Assembly: GCF_900312675.1 (NCBI RefSeq)
Contig: NZ_OMPC01000007.1
Coordinates: 104,014-168,013, forward strand
Direction of reading: 5' to 3'
Origin: Aliivibrio sp. EL58
GTDB taxonomy: Bacteria; Pseudomonadota; Gammaproteobacteria; Enterobacterales; Vibrionaceae
Length of the DNA stretch: 64,000 nucleotides
Shown here: in pieces, positions 18,881-28,698 of the stretch
How the letters are laid out: every line of letters starts with the position of its first letter
Position numbering within the stretch: the stretch's first letter is position 1
Notes under the pieces: generated by a model
Databases searched by the model: none
Told to the model about the DNA's origin: nothing
What the model saw: the letters and a program-made list of their open reading frames with translations, nothing else
Position numbers and translations under genes: made by a program

Positions 18881-20218
18881 TTGCAATTTAAAGATTTAGG
18901 TTTAGATAATCGCCTATTAAAAAATCTCGCTCACCAGAACATCAAAAAACCGACAGAAATTCAGCGTAAAGCTGTCCCTGTTGCGATGGCAGGTAAAGAC
19001 ATTCTTGCATCATCAAAAACAGGTTCAGGTAAAACGTTAGCGTTTGTCTTGCCAATGCTTCATAAATCACTGAAATCAAAATCGTTCTCTAAGAATGATC
19101 CTCGTGCAGTGATCTTGGCACCAACGCGTGAATTAGCAAAACAAGTATACACACACCTACGTAGCATGTTAGGTGGGTTAAGTTATGACGCTACCCTAAT
19201 TACGGGTGGTGAAAACTTCAATGACCAAGTAAATGCACTGCGTAAATTCCCTAAATTTATCGTAGCAACACCAGGTCGTTTGGCTGATCACCTAGAACAT
19301 CAATCTTTGTTCTTGAATGGTCTTGAAACCTTAATCCTTGATGAAGCAGACCGTATGCTTGATCTAGGCTTTGCTGAGCATCTTCAGAAGATCCATAAAG
19401 CAGCGAATCACCGTCGTCGTCAAACATTAATGTTCTCTGCAACATTAGACCATGATGCAGTGACTCAGTTTGCTGGTAATATGCTTGATAATCCTAAGTT
19501 TGTTTCTGTTGGTTTATCAACAGATGAACATACTGATATTACACAAAGCTTTTACTTGTGTGATCATTTAGATCATAAACAAGCTTTATTAGACAAAATC
19601 ATTGAGACGGAAAAATACTTCCAAATCATGATTTTCACAGCTACTCGCGCTGATACTGATCGTCTAACTGAACTACTTAATGAGCGTAAGCTTAAAGCAG
19701 TAGCGCTAAGTGGTGACATGAACCAAACCGCTCGTAATAACATCATGAGTCAGTTTGAGCGTCGTGCACACAAAATTCTAGTTACGACGGACGTTGCTTC
19801 TCGTGGTTTAGATTTAACTAGCGTAACTCACGTTATCAACTTCGATATGCCAAAACATATGGAAGAATACGTTCACCGTGTTGGTCGTACTGGTCGTGCC
19901 GGCAAAAAAGGGACGGCAATTTCTTTAGTAGGACCAAAAGACTGGGAAAGCTTTAAGCGTATAGAAAACTTCCTGCAGAAAGAATTAACGTTCTCTGTAT
20001 TTGAAGATCTAAAAGGCAAATTTAAAGGTCTTGTACCTAAGAAGAAACGTACGTTTGTTAAGAAAGGCGACGCTAAGAAAACGACAGCGAAACATGGTTC
20101 TCACAAACCAAAAACAGCTAAGAAGCGTGATAACTCATTCCACACCAATGTAGCTGTGGGTGATCAAGTGTTTATGCCGAAGAAAAAATCAAAGACGTTG
20201 ATTGTTGATGACGAGTAA
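18881..20218 (+). CDS. DEAD-box ATP-dependent RNA helicase
   Basis: A 445-residue helicase that unwinds or remodels RNA. The usual motifs are in order: a Q motif (NIKKPTEIQ), motif I ASSKTGSGKT, Ia PTRELAKQ, Ib TPGRL, II DEAD, III SAT, V TTDVASRGLDL and VI HRVGRTGRAGKKG. The tail (about residues 385-430) is lysine-rich, as in RhlE/SrmB-like proteins. I place the start at a TTG (18881) with GGAG eight bases upstream. The sequence then begins QFKDLGLDNRLLKNL, the family N-terminus. The in-frame ATG at 18836 would add 15 residues with no homology and no ribosome-binding site. Members of this subgroup act in ribosome assembly or cold adaptation; which one this is cannot be decided. Confidence 0.88.
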   Translation: MQFKDLGLDNRLLKNLAHQNIKKPTEIQRKAVPVAMAGKDILASSKTGSGKTLAFVLPMLHKSLKSKSFSKNDPRAVILAPTRELAKQVYTHLRSMLGGLSYDATLITGGENFNDQVNALRKFPKFIVATPGRLADHLEHQSLFLNGLETLILDEADRMLDLGFAEHLQKIHKAANHRRRQTLMFSATLDHDAVTQFAGNMLDNPKFVSVGLSTDEHTDITQSFYLCDHLDHKQALLDKIIETEKYFQIMIFTATRADTDRLTELLNERKLKAVALSGDMNQTARNNIMSQFERRAHKILVTTDVASRGLDLTSVTHVINFDMPKHMEEYVHRVGRTGRAGKKGTAISLVGPKDWESFKRIENFLQKELTFSVFEDLKGKFKGLVPKKKRTFVKKGDAKKTTAKHGSHKPKTAKKRDNSFHTNVAVGDQVFMPKKKSKTLIVDDE

Positions 20219-20269
20219 GACTGATTTTTAAGTCTTTTTGTTTAAGAGAATAAAGTTTAAGACAATAAA

Positions 20270-20299
20270 AATGCCAAGTGAGTTATCTCACTTGGCATT
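20270..20299. terminator. Strong bidirectional terminator
   Basis: A 13-bp perfect stem (AATGCCAAGTGAG / CTCACTTGGCATT) with a TTAT loop is followed by a T-run and preceded by an A-run. It lies between the convergent helicase and ppnP genes. Confidence 0.92.
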
Positions 20300-20328
20300 T
20301 TTTATATTAAGTTATGCAGAATATAAGA

Positions 20329-20610
20329 CTATAAATATTCACATAGATAAGCAGTTTCAAGGCTTACTTTTACATCAAAAGATGAATTACCTTCAACTGA
20401 GAAATCTTCACCAGAAACAAAAGTAACCCAATCAATATCGGTTGTACGTTTGATTTCAAGTGAGCCGCTGATAACTGTCATTTTCTCTGCAGCATTCGTT
20501 CCAAAAGTATAGTTACCAGGTAACATAACTCCAACAGAAATAGCATTGCCATTTTGGTCAAAACCGATAGATTTTACTTTGTCTTCAAAATAACTGTTTA
20601 CACTTAGCAT
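20329..20610 (-). CDS. ppnP: Pyrimidine/purine nucleoside phosphorylase
   Basis: A 93-residue single-domain cupin of the PpnP (YaiE) family, which phosphorolyses nucleosides to a base and ribose-1-phosphate. The family features are clear: GVMLPGNYTFGTNAAEKMTVISG, then the WVTFVSGEDFSVEGNSSFDVKV region and a C-terminal AYLCEYL. Length is exactly that of the family. It is a single-gene unit ending at the shared terminator on its left. The enzyme role is known from E. coli and transferred here. Confidence 0.92.
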   Translation of the reverse strand: MLSVNSYFEDKVKSIGFDQNGNAISVGVMLPGNYTFGTNAAEKMTVISGSLEIKRTTDIDWVTFVSGEDFSVEGNSSFDVKVSLETAYLCEYL

Positions 20611-20687
20611 GATATAACCTTGTAATTAAAATCTATTAAACAATAGGTTATTAAAAGTGTTATTACAACAAATTATTGATGTAACGT

Positions 20688-21506
20688 TTATTTAACATAG
20701 CCTAGTGATTGAATTGTAGACGATGAATCATCCGAATTGATGTAAGTGATAAAATCTTTTGATTGTTGTGATAGCTGCTTGTTTTTGTACACAAATAAGA
20801 AAGGACGAGATAATGGGTATTTGTGTTCAATAATTGCTTTAGGTGATGGTAATACATTATCAATTTTAACAATTTGTAATTGAGCAAGATCACCAATAGA
20901 CCCAGCAGAGACATAACCTATCGCGTGAGGGTTTCTAGCAACAATACTTTTCACCATGCTCGTACCATTTACCACAATCGCACTTGAACTAATATCTGAC
21001 ACCGTAAAAGAATTGATTTCTTTAGTTAATCCTAAGTTCTTTTCAAATGAGAAACGGGAGCCAGAAGCCAGTTCTCTTGTAATCACTGCTATTTTCTTAT
21101 CTGCACCACCGACTTCTTTCCAATTTTTGATGTCGCCATGATAAATTTTCCAAATATTGTCGGCAGACAAACTAGTAATTTTATTTTCAGGGTGAACAAC
21201 AACAGCAATCGCATCATACGCAATAATCGTTGAGCTTAATGTTTCTTTTTCTTTATTGGAGAGTTGGCGAGAGCTAATTGCTAAATTTACCGTGTTATCA
21301 ACCAGTAATTTAATACCAGCACTAGAACCAATGCTTTGTAAATCAATTTGAACTTGATTGGTATTATTGTATTTTTCAATAAAGGGTTCGAGTAGGTTAG
21401 AGACAGAAGTAGACCCGGCAATAACAGTATTCGAGTTTGCAGAATAAACAGATGAACAAAAAAGTAACCCTGTAACAAAAGTAGTGTAACTAAGCGCTTT
21501 TAACAT
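20688..21506 (-). CDS. PstS-like phosphate-binding periplasmic protein
   Basis: A 272-residue secreted protein with signal peptide MLKALSYTTFVTGLLFCSSVYSA. The family's ligand-loop sequences are visible: IAGSTSVSNLLEPF at the mature N-terminus, IGSSAGIKLLVDN, AISSRQLSNKE, and TRELASGSRFSFEK, the phosphate-contact loop. It is shorter than E. coli PstS and is not accompanied by pstCAB, so it may be an orphan binding or surface protein, as is common in Vibrio. The AraC-type regulator gene ends 60 bases upstream on the same strand, which could make it a regulator-target pair. That is inference from position only. Confidence 0.85.
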   Translation of the reverse strand: MLKALSYTTFVTGLLFCSSVYSANSNTVIAGSTSVSNLLEPFIEKYNNTNQVQIDLQSIGSSAGIKLLVDNTVNLAISSRQLSNKEKETLSSTIIAYDAIAVVVHPENKITSLSADNIWKIYHGDIKNWKEVGGADKKIAVITRELASGSRFSFEKNLGLTKEINSFTVSDISSSAIVVNGTSMVKSIVARNPHAIGYVSAGSIGDLAQLQIVKIDNVLPSPKAIIEHKYPLSRPFLFVYKNKQLSQQSKDFITYINSDDSSSTIQSLGYVK

Positions 21507-21566
21507 AACCTAAATCCATAATGAAAAAAGGCATGATAAAGTGACAGTGTTACACCAATGTGACAG

Positions 21567-22364
21567 TTATGAGTGAATTGATTCTCTAAATTCTTTTGGT
21601 GTTAACCCATGAATAGATTTAAAGGTCGTGCTAAAGTGCGCCGCAGTTTTGAATCCCGTTTCATAAGCGATTTCGGTGATTGTTTTACGAGTGACTCTTA
21701 ACTGAGTGGCTGCGTAATTGATGCGTTTTACTTTGACCAGATGAGCAAAAGAGAGCTTATCGGATTGTAATTTTCGCTTAAGTGTCGAGGATGACATACC
21801 TAGTTTAGGTGCAACCGTATCAATAGTAAGATCTGTTGAGATATTTTGTTCTACATAACGAATTAACTGTTGTGAGGTTGTCAGTACAGAGATTCGATGA
21901 ATGAAAGCGATAAGATCTGGGAACTGATTAACCATTTCACTTAAGAGAGCCAGAATTAAAAATTCAACCGAAGCATCACAGGTATTATTTGATGATTGCT
22001 CTTTGATTAAGTTTAATAGTTTTACAATTGAGGTATCTTCAGGCGTAAAAATGAAGGACTCTCTAGCCGATGCTTGATAGCTTGTACTATTGGTATAAGT
22101 GATAAATTTTTGAAAAATAGAAACGTCAAATATTAAGGATTCTGCTTCAAAATTACCGCTTGTATTGATCATTTTTACATTAGAAATGTCACCAGAACTG
22201 TAAAGAAGAAAGTCACCAGCGTTGAGAATGATGTCTTCTCCTGACTTATCTCGATAGTGGAACTGACCAGATTTTACAATGTATACGCCATTGCGCTCTA
22301 CAGGGTAACGGTCAGACTTACGTCTCGTTTGTGTATTGAACTGGCGTAACTCAGCTGGGGGCAT
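21567..22364 (-). CDS. AraC-family transcriptional regulator
   Basis: A 265-residue regulator. Residues 1-150 form a cupin-like sensing domain (GVYIVKSGQFHYRDKSGEDIILNAGDFLLYSSGD). Residues 165-260 hold the double helix-turn-helix: LTIDTVAPKLGMSSSTLKRKLQ, then the second-helix signature ITEIAYETGFKTAAHFSTTFKSIHGLTPKEFR. The start ATG has a GAGGAAA site. It is divergent from the SgrR-like gene and lies just upstream of the PstS-like gene on the same strand. The effector is unknown. Confidence 0.9.
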   Translation of the reverse strand: MPPAELRQFNTQTRRKSDRYPVERNGVYIVKSGQFHYRDKSGEDIILNAGDFLLYSSGDISNVKMINTSGNFEAESLIFDVSIFQKFITYTNSTSYQASARESFIFTPEDTSIVKLLNLIKEQSSNNTCDASVEFLILALLSEMVNQFPDLIAFIHRISVLTTSQQLIRYVEQNISTDLTIDTVAPKLGMSSSTLKRKLQSDKLSFAHLVKVKRINYAATQLRVTRKTITEIAYETGFKTAAHFSTTFKSIHGLTPKEFRESIHS

Positions 22365-22490
22365 AATGATTTCCTCTTATTTTTCTAGATTTAGTGTAAA
22401 CTTACCTATTGAAAAATCAAGAGTATAGCCTCAAACTCTCAACATTTGAGTTCATACTAAGACTTGTATCAATTTAATGAGCGGTGCGTT

Positions 22491-24209
22491 ATGGGTAGTC
22501 CACGTTTACGAAAGCAATTTGAAAAATTATATCAGCATTATCATCAAAGCACTTCAGGTGTTCAGATTGATGATATTGCTGATTTATTGTGCTGTACCCG
22601 TCGGAATACTCGAATGGTGCTCAAAAAAATGTCTGAGGAACAGTGGATAATATGGAGTCCAGCGGTTGGGAGAGGAAAAAGTTCAATACTTGAATTTACC
22701 TCAAGCCCTGAAACCGTATATGCACTACTTGCTCGAAAAAGCGTAGAAGAAGGGAAGCTTGATGTCGCTTTAGATATCCTAGAAGGTAATCAAGACGCCT
22801 TGTTAGATCTTATCCATAATGTGTTAGGTGTTTCCCATGAAAAGGGCAAGCACGTTGTTAAACTGCCTTATTATCGACCTCTTAAAATTCTAAATCCAGT
22901 CATGGCAATAAGGCGCTCAGAGCAGCATCTTGTGCAGCAGATATTTAATGGATTAACACAATGGAACAAAAGAGGAGAGGTTGAAGGGGACATTGCTCAT
23001 CACTGGGAAATGATCACTCCACAACATTGGCGTTTCTACCTACGACCAAGCATAAGTTTTCATGATGGTAAACTCTTAACCTTTGAAGACATTAAAGCGA
23101 CCTTTTTAGCCCTTACTCCCAATTTTGTGTTTAATCATATTAATGACATATCCAGTCCAAGTCTTAACGTCATTGATTTTATATTAGACAAAAATGATCA
23201 TTGTTTGCCGTCGAAACTTGCACAGTTTAACGCCAAAATCATTCCAGCATTAGCACATAATACACAAGAGTTTAACCGACTTCCTATTGGAACTGGACCG
23301 TATAAAATAAGTGAAAATACGGATAAAAAATTGATCCTCGTTGCTAATGAACATTATTTTGGTTACCGACCTTTAATTGATTCCGTTGAAGTGTGGGTTT
23401 TACCTGATATTGCGCCGATTCAATTGAAACTTGGTCTTGAAGTTTATGATGCGACTGAATTATCACCTATCTCTTATGGTGAAAAAGTCGATGTAGATAG
23501 AGGGTGTAGCTATATTCTATTTAATAGAAGAACGGGGATCACCACCGATAAAAATTGGCTTTCGTACTTAACTCAAACCATCACACCTTTACTGCTGTTA
23601 AATGAGCTACAAAACTCAAATATGAATGGCATTGGTTTATTTAATGCGTATGGATTATTACCAGGATTACAGCATTGTTTAAATAGACCTAGAGCAGAGT
23701 ATGACTTACCAGAGAAAGGCAGTGTCGTAAATTTGGGCTATGAGAAAGAACATCCTCTTTACCCACTGTTAGGTAAAATCATCAAACAACGATTAGCTCA
23801 AGATGGAATTATTTTGAAGGTGCACCCATTAGATACGCTTGAGCTGCTTGATGATGAGAAAACGGCCAATATTGATATTTGGTTAAGAGGCATGAGTTTA
23901 GGGACGCAGTGCCCAGAGGCGTTATTGTCGTGGCTTTTTGCATTTGATGAAATTGAGCGTGTTATGCCAATCGTTGAATTTGAGTGCATCACAGCATTAA
24001 TAGAAGAATGGCAATCAACCTCTCAGAGACATTTTCCAGTGAATGAAATCTGTCGATTCTTAGTAGATAGCGGTCAAATAACCCCACTGTTTCATGGCTG
24101 GATGGGGATAAGTGAAGACGCGAACAATAGCATTCAGAATGCATCTTGTAATGGATTAGGTTGGTTTGATTTCGATACGGTTTGGATAAAACCAGATCTT
24201 AAATCGTAG
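22491..24209 (+). CDS. SgrR-family transcriptional regulator with solute-binding domain
   Basis: A 572-residue protein with an N-terminal winged helix (about 1-110: IADLLCCTRRNTRMVLKKM, then VGRGKSS) fused to an SBP_bac_5 oligopeptide/nickel-binding-type domain (from about 140, with LYYRPL-like YYRPLKILNP and WRFYLRPSISFHDGK). This is the architecture of E. coli SgrR, which senses sugar-phosphate stress and activates the small RNA SgrS. The ATG at 22491 matches the family start (GSPRLRKQFEKL); an upstream TTG at 22464 would only add nine residues. No SgrS-like RNA was recognised beside it. Target and ligand here are unknown. Confidence 0.88.
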   Translation: MGSPRLRKQFEKLYQHYHQSTSGVQIDDIADLLCCTRRNTRMVLKKMSEEQWIIWSPAVGRGKSSILEFTSSPETVYALLARKSVEEGKLDVALDILEGNQDALLDLIHNVLGVSHEKGKHVVKLPYYRPLKILNPVMAIRRSEQHLVQQIFNGLTQWNKRGEVEGDIAHHWEMITPQHWRFYLRPSISFHDGKLLTFEDIKATFLALTPNFVFNHINDISSPSLNVIDFILDKNDHCLPSKLAQFNAKIIPALAHNTQEFNRLPIGTGPYKISENTDKKLILVANEHYFGYRPLIDSVEVWVLPDIAPIQLKLGLEVYDATELSPISYGEKVDVDRGCSYILFNRRTGITTDKNWLSYLTQTITPLLLLNELQNSNMNGIGLFNAYGLLPGLQHCLNRPRAEYDLPEKGSVVNLGYEKEHPLYPLLGKIIKQRLAQDGIILKVHPLDTLELLDDEKTANIDIWLRGMSLGTQCPEALLSWLFAFDEIERVMPIVEFECITALIEEWQSTSQRHFPVNEICRFLVDSGQITPLFHGWMGISEDANNSIQNASCNGLGWFDFDTVWIKPDLKS

Positions 24210-24236
24210 AGTCAGGCCGAAGTCAGTGTTATTTAA

Positions 24237-24265
24237 AGAGCCATTATTCTAAACTTAATGGCTCT
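24237..24265 (+). terminator. Probable terminator after the SgrR-like gene
   Basis: A 10-bp stem AGAGCCATTA / TAATGGCTCT has a 9-base loop, but only a short T-rich tract follows. Confidence 0.5.
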
Positions 24266-24305
24266 AGTTATTGTCTTATTCGTTATGAATATTAACCATT
24301 AGGTT

Positions 24306-25268
24306 TTAAATATAGAACGTTCGAATCGCTTGAGCTAACTTAGCTTTGGTATCTGAAGTGATAGGACAAGGAGAGTCTTCAGGTAAGACGTTAATTAATT
24401 CCGCGATAAGGCCATTTATAGGCACAGGTGAGACACCTTGCCATTCTTCAAGTAAATCTCTGTTTATATGCGATGGTATAGAACCTAGGGTGCCAATATC
24501 ATTTTGATTGTGAACCAATAGACCGGCAGTGGTTCCTTTGTCTAACGTCAGAACTTGATAGAAGTATAACGTGTGATAATCCAATTGTTGTTGTAACTGA
24601 GCATCAGTGGCTTGAGGTAAGTTAATTAAGTGCGAACTTAAAATGTGAGCATAGGTATCAATTACTTTTGTCACAAATTGTTTAGCAAAAATAGCCCCAT
24701 CTTCTTCTACTGGATTAAACCCTTCTAAATAAAAATGACTTACACCTCTGCGTTTATTTAATGCAGGAATAGCAAAATAGTCATTACCAAGTTTTGTACC
24801 TTGTGCATAGTAGCTTTTCGCTGCAACTTTCAAGGTTTGATCAAAGTACTCTTTATCATCTTTATCAAAATGAGAAGGGTTTAGATCAGCCATAATGCGC
24901 CAATAACTTGAACCGTCTTTTAGCGTCGTCCAACTAAAATGCATATGGATTGATGGTAATAACGGATGCGCTGGATGAATAATTGTAGATAGGGCGGTTG
25001 CGCTATCGTATGACTTTTCTGGTTGATCTTCGTAATGGATTTGTGAAACGTTGATAGAGGCGCGATTAAATAGCCCACCTTCAAGTGCTTCAAAGCGCTT
25101 GCCACCACCGTGAACCCCTTCATCACGCAACCAATCTACGGGAATAAATTCAGTTGGGATAGAATGCAAATCACTGACTTTTGTAAGTTCAGTTTTAAAG
25201 TAGGATTGCACTTCAGAAAGTAAGTTTAGAACGTGTTTCGCTTGTGCATTTTGAGCGTAAATTCGCAT
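24306..25268 (-). CDS. HemF-like coproporphyrinogen III oxidase (aerobic type)
   Basis: A 320-residue protein of the oxygen-dependent coproporphyrinogen oxidase family, which decarboxylates two propionates to make protoporphyrinogen IX in haem synthesis. Recognisable family segments are GVHGGGKRFEALEGGLFNRASINVSQIHYED, SIHMHFSWTTLKDGSSYWRIMADLNPS, and the later RRGVSHFYLEGFNP. The sequence is noticeably diverged from canonical HemF, so it may be a second, specialised copy. I chose the ATG at 25268, with AGG eight bases upstream, over a longer frame whose first 28 residues look like untranslated leader. Confidence 0.75.
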   Translation of the reverse strand: MRIYAQNAQAKHVLNLLSEVQSYFKTELTKVSDLHSIPTEFIPVDWLRDEGVHGGGKRFEALEGGLFNRASINVSQIHYEDQPEKSYDSATALSTIIHPAHPLLPSIHMHFSWTTLKDGSSYWRIMADLNPSHFDKDDKEYFDQTLKVAAKSYYAQGTKLGNDYFAIPALNKRRGVSHFYLEGFNPVEEDGAIFAKQFVTKVIDTYAHILSSHLINLPQATDAQLQQQLDYHTLYFYQVLTLDKGTTAGLLVHNQNDIGTLGSIPSHINRDLLEEWQGVSPVPINGLIAELINVLPEDSPCPITSDTKAKLAQAIRTFYI

Positions 25269-25373
25269 GAGAAGACCTGTAGATAACAAAAAATCAAAAA
25301 GACGGAAAAATCGAATTAATTGAGTGTAAAATAAAGTACTTATAGATAGCAACTAGGGAACTTGAAATTAGAG

Positions 25374-25625
25374 ATGGCAAAACCAAATAAAAAGGGCCCC
25401 ACTAAAACGGTACAAATCTACTGTTCAAAATGCAGAACGCTACTGTATAAATACAGAAAAGGGGGCAAAGGTGCTTTGGTTAAATGCTTTATAGAACGAA
25501 TCGTAGAAGATCACACGGTCACTCCTTGTGTATGTCCTGAGTGTAATAGTGTATTTGCACGAGAAGCTTTAGTTAGAGGAACTCCTGCTTTTAAGATGAT
25601 AGGCGGAAAAGTGATGATGAAATGA
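25374..25625 (+). CDS. Small zinc-ribbon protein
   Basis: An 83-residue basic protein with two CxxC pairs (CSKCRTLLYKY near the N-terminus and CVCPECN near residue 60), fitting a single zinc ribbon, plus a KKGPTK start rich in lysine. Similar small ribbon proteins occur in Vibrio and Shewanella without known function. The start chosen is the ATG at 25374; an in-frame TTG at 25362 has its Shine-Dalgarno too close. The gene precedes vxrA by 82 bases on the same strand and may be co-transcribed with it. Confidence 0.7.
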   Translation: MAKPNKKGPTKTVQIYCSKCRTLLYKYRKGGKGALVKCFIERIVEDHTVTPCVCPECNSVFAREALVRGTPAFKMIGGKVMMK

Positions 25626-25707
25626 TTGAAATTATTCGTATTCGAACCTAATTGTAATATACTGATTAAATTGATCTTTATTAAATCATTTTCACAAGGA
25701 CTTTCTG

Positions 25708-27153
25708 TTGATAAATAAGCGTTTTTTACTTCCATTTTTATTGCTAACTAGTTTCTCATCACACGCGGTGAGTTTAGCTTCAAAAATTGATAGCTTTAAA
25801 AATTCGTTTAAAAAAGAGCAAGCTGTCGAAATATATGACATTCGCTTGATACAAAAAGAATATCCAACGGTATTATTATCCCCAGATACCTTGTTGCCAC
25901 AAACAGCATCATATCCTTATAAGCAATTACAAAAATTATATAAAAGTGCACAAACCTGTTCTGGTCCATGGCCTGTAAGCCCTGCGGTAGGCGAGCCCTT
26001 GGTCATTGTTCGTGCGCTTTGTAAAGGGTTCACCCTTCCAGCAAGTTGGTTTGCACGCTCTGGCATGATTCACCCTGGTGGTGGTTCTTATGCATATCGT
26101 TATGCTCAAGCTTTTCCTGAACGCACAGATCAGTTAGCTACGTATATGCATATTAAAGAACGTAAAAGAGCAGAGGAAGGAACGTTATTACACCATTTAC
26201 AAATGATGGATGATAATGAAATACGCGCGATTATTAGTGGTTCAGATACCATTATTGCCGATAAACTGCTTTGGTTAAGAAAAGGAAGCCGTTACTATTT
26301 ATATCCAATGGAATTAAAGCGTAAAAATTTGGATAAATATGACCTAGAAATGTCGGTTTTTCAGCAAGGAGATAGTTGCTATGTTAAAAATGGTAATGTT
26401 TGCTGGCTGGAAGAAAGTAACTCAAAAACGCTCTCATTTGTTGTTCTATTTCTCGTATTCGCTAACCTTTGTTTAGCTATTGGTTGGGGGATATCACGAT
26501 GGAACGGTAAGCGCCGGGACATGAAAAGTCGAATGTTAGTTCTGCAAATATTAACGCATGAATTACGCACACCGATTGCCAGTTTAGGGCTGACCGTTGA
26601 AGGTTTCAGGCGACAGTTTGAATCTTTGCCGGAATCGCTATATGACGAGTTTAGACGCCTATGTGAAGATTCAAGGCGTTTACGCCAATTAGCTGAAGCG
26701 AGTAAAGATTATCTGCAATCGGAAGATAAAGGATTTTCAACGGAGTGGATCCCCTCTGTAGAGGAATGGTTAAGCTATCGCTGTATGGAGTACAGTCAGC
26801 CCGTTGAATTTAAACTAAGTAAAGACTCTGCAGTTAAGGTTAATATTTATTGGCTTGGTAACTGTATAGATAATCTAATTAGTAATGCTCATAAATACGG
26901 TATCCAACCGGTTATATTGAATGTTATTGTAGAACATAAAAAATTAAGAATTGAAGTCATTGATGGCGGACAATTAACAAAAGCAAATTGGAAAGAATTA
27001 AAAACGCCTTTTGTTAGTGAAGCAGGTTTAGGTTTAGGCTTAACCATTGTCGAATCAATGATAAAAAGAATGGGAGGCACCATGACACTTCAGGGGCCAC
27101 CAACAACATTTATATTGGAGATACCTTGTGAAACAGACAATCCTACTTGTTGA
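25708..27153 (+). CDS. vxrA: VxrA-type sensor histidine kinase (DUF3404 sensor)
   Basis: A 481-residue membrane kinase. A signal peptide (residues 1-20) leads to a periplasmic DUF3404 sensor domain to about 240, with paired cysteines at 84/105 and 224/232. One membrane segment (about 241-262) follows, then the H-box LTHELRTPI with the phospho-acceptor His at 284, and an ATPase domain with an N box (DNLISNAHKYG) and a GLGLGLTIVES G box. DUF3404 kinases are VxrA (also WigK), which in V. cholerae controls cell-wall repair, type VI secretion and biofilm. Translation starts at a TTG with AAGGA eight bases before. It overlaps the response-regulator gene by 26 bases. Confidence 0.9.
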   Translation: MINKRFLLPFLLLTSFSSHAVSLASKIDSFKNSFKKEQAVEIYDIRLIQKEYPTVLLSPDTLLPQTASYPYKQLQKLYKSAQTCSGPWPVSPAVGEPLVIVRALCKGFTLPASWFARSGMIHPGGGSYAYRYAQAFPERTDQLATYMHIKERKRAEEGTLLHHLQMMDDNEIRAIISGSDTIIADKLLWLRKGSRYYLYPMELKRKNLDKYDLEMSVFQQGDSCYVKNGNVCWLEESNSKTLSFVVLFLVFANLCLAIGWGISRWNGKRRDMKSRMLVLQILTHELRTPIASLGLTVEGFRRQFESLPESLYDEFRRLCEDSRRLRQLAEASKDYLQSEDKGFSTEWIPSVEEWLSYRCMEYSQPVEFKLSKDSAVKVNIYWLGNCIDNLISNAHKYGIQPVILNVIVEHKKLRIEVIDGGQLTKANWKELKTPFVSEAGLGLGLTIVESMIKRMGGTMTLQGPPTTFILEIPCETDNPTC

Positions 27154-27784
27154 AGACGATAAAAACTTAGCTGATGGCTTAATTGTAAGTTTAGAAGAGG
27201 CGGGTTATCACTGTCTACATTCTGAAAACGCAGCGAACGTATCGGGTTTATGGCCAGATGCTGATATAGTGATCCTTGATCGTCAGTTACCAGAAGGAGA
27301 TTCATTAACTTGGTTACCTCAATGGAAACAAATTAAAGACGTACCAGTCATTCTATTAACGGCGTTGGTGTCGATAAGAGATAAAGTGACAGGATTAGAT
27401 TCCGGAGCAAATGATTATTTAACAAAACCATTTGCAGAGGCAGAACTGCTTGCGAGATTACGTGCGCATTTACGCTCACCAGAATCAGACGAAGTAAAAA
27501 CTCAGCTTACGGTTGGGCAGTTAACAATTGATACATCGACAAGAGATGTTATTAACTCGGGTGAAAACGTAATTTTAACTCGAACAGAGTTTGATTTATT
27601 ACTGTTCTTAGCATCGAACTTAGGTAAAGTATTTACTCGTGACGAATTACTTGATCAGGTTTGGGGGTATAATCACTTTCCAACGACCCGTACTGTTGAT
27701 ACGCATATTTTGCAACTCCGTCAAAAGATTGTAGGGATTGAAATTGAAACCCTACGTGGCGTCGGCTATAAAATGAAAGCTTAA
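27128..27784 (+). CDS. vxrB: VxrB-type OmpR-family response regulator
   Basis: A 218-residue response regulator. The receiver domain has acidic residues DD at 10-11, the phospho-acceptor Asp at 51 (DIVILDRQLPEGD), and the switch Thr and Lys (LLTAL, KPF). A winged-helix DNA-binding domain follows from about 120, with VILTRTEFDLLLFL and VDTHILQLRQKI. It starts at GTG inside the end of vxrA, so translation is coupled. Known orthologues activate cell-wall synthesis genes when the wall is damaged. Confidence 0.9.
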   Translation: MKQTILLVEDDKNLADGLIVSLEEAGYHCLHSENAANVSGLWPDADIVILDRQLPEGDSLTWLPQWKQIKDVPVILLTALVSIRDKVTGLDSGANDYLTKPFAEAELLARLRAHLRSPESDEVKTQLTVGQLTIDTSTRDVINSGENVILTRTEFDLLLFLASNLGKVFTRDELLDQVWGYNHFPTTRTVDTHILQLRQKIVGIEIETLRGVGYKMKA

Positions 27785-27789
27785 CTCTT

Positions 27790-28698
27790 ATGATATTTAA
27801 ACGAAAAATTGCCACCATTATCGGTTTTTTTTGTTTAGTGTGTGGCACTACAACAAGCGCAGCAGAATGGTTTAATGAACAATCTGCGCTTTTTAGTGCC
27901 CATAAACAATTTCTTGAGGGCGATCCATTAAAGGGATTTCAAACCTCTATAGAAGTACTACAAAGTACAAATGAAAAGAGTATTGTACAGAATATTGATA
28001 AGTTGATTAGCTCTGCGGTTTCAAACGATTGTGGGCGAGATTTTTCAACCGTAGGTGTACCTAGTTGGTTGAATTCTTTAAGTATTCAACGAATGATTAT
28101 CCAAAGTCCAGGTCGCTTGCATCATCGCTTGATGGTTCAATTTGATACAAAGAAAAGCATCGCTAACTTAGCTTTTACTAAATGGCCAGATCAAGAACAG
28201 CTAACAAATCCATCGATTAAAACAATACCGACTCAAGATGAGAGTGTAACTCAATACATCTATGCAAGTGAGTCATTGAATAATCGAGTTAAAAATGGAT
28301 TATATAAGTTAACAATCACTGCCGATGATACTAATAAAACTCAATGGGAATCATGGATAATTTTAACAACACCGAAAACCGAAATGGCGGTCTCGTGGTT
28401 AGGTAAAGAAAAGTGGAAAACAGTGCAAACGGGTTTACTAAAGTCCAATTGTCCTTTACCGGAAATGTCTATTGGCGTTTATGATCATCAAGACAGTGAA
28501 TACATCAAATTATGGGAGGAGTCGTATGAAGAAAATTTCCCTCAAAGCCTCCCACCGACGAATGTATTACCTGGCAGTTATATCTTAAGCGTTTCGTTTA
28601 ATCACAAACGTTTTCAAGGGCCCATTTCAATTCAAGAAATACAAGCAATAACTAAAGTCATCAATTTTGATACCATCGAAAATGTAGAGAGTAACTGA
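27790..28698 (+). CDS. vxrC: VxrC-like DUF2861 periplasmic protein
   Basis: A 302-residue exported protein with signal peptide [24 protein letters not shown]. It is otherwise composed of soluble beta-rich sequence with no enzyme motif I recognise. It sits five bases after the response-regulator gene and its stop overlaps the start of the next gene, so it belongs to the same operon. The third gene of the V. cholerae vxr operon encodes a DUF2861 protein, and position plus length support the name. Its molecular role is not known to me. Confidence 0.75.
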   Translation: MIFKRKIATIIGFFCLVCGTTTSAAEWFNEQSALFSAHKQFLEGDPLKGFQTSIEVLQSTNEKSIVQNIDKLISSAVSNDCGRDFSTVGVPSWLNSLSIQRMIIQSPGRLHHRLMVQFDTKKSIANLAFTKWPDQEQLTNPSIKTIPTQDESVTQYIYASESLNNRVKNGLYKLTITADDTNKTQWESWIILTTPKTEMAVSWLGKEKWKTVQTGLLKSNCPLPEMSIGVYDHQDSEYIKLWEESYEENFPQSLPPTNVLPGSYILSVSFNHKRFQGPISIQEIQAITKVINFDTIENVESN

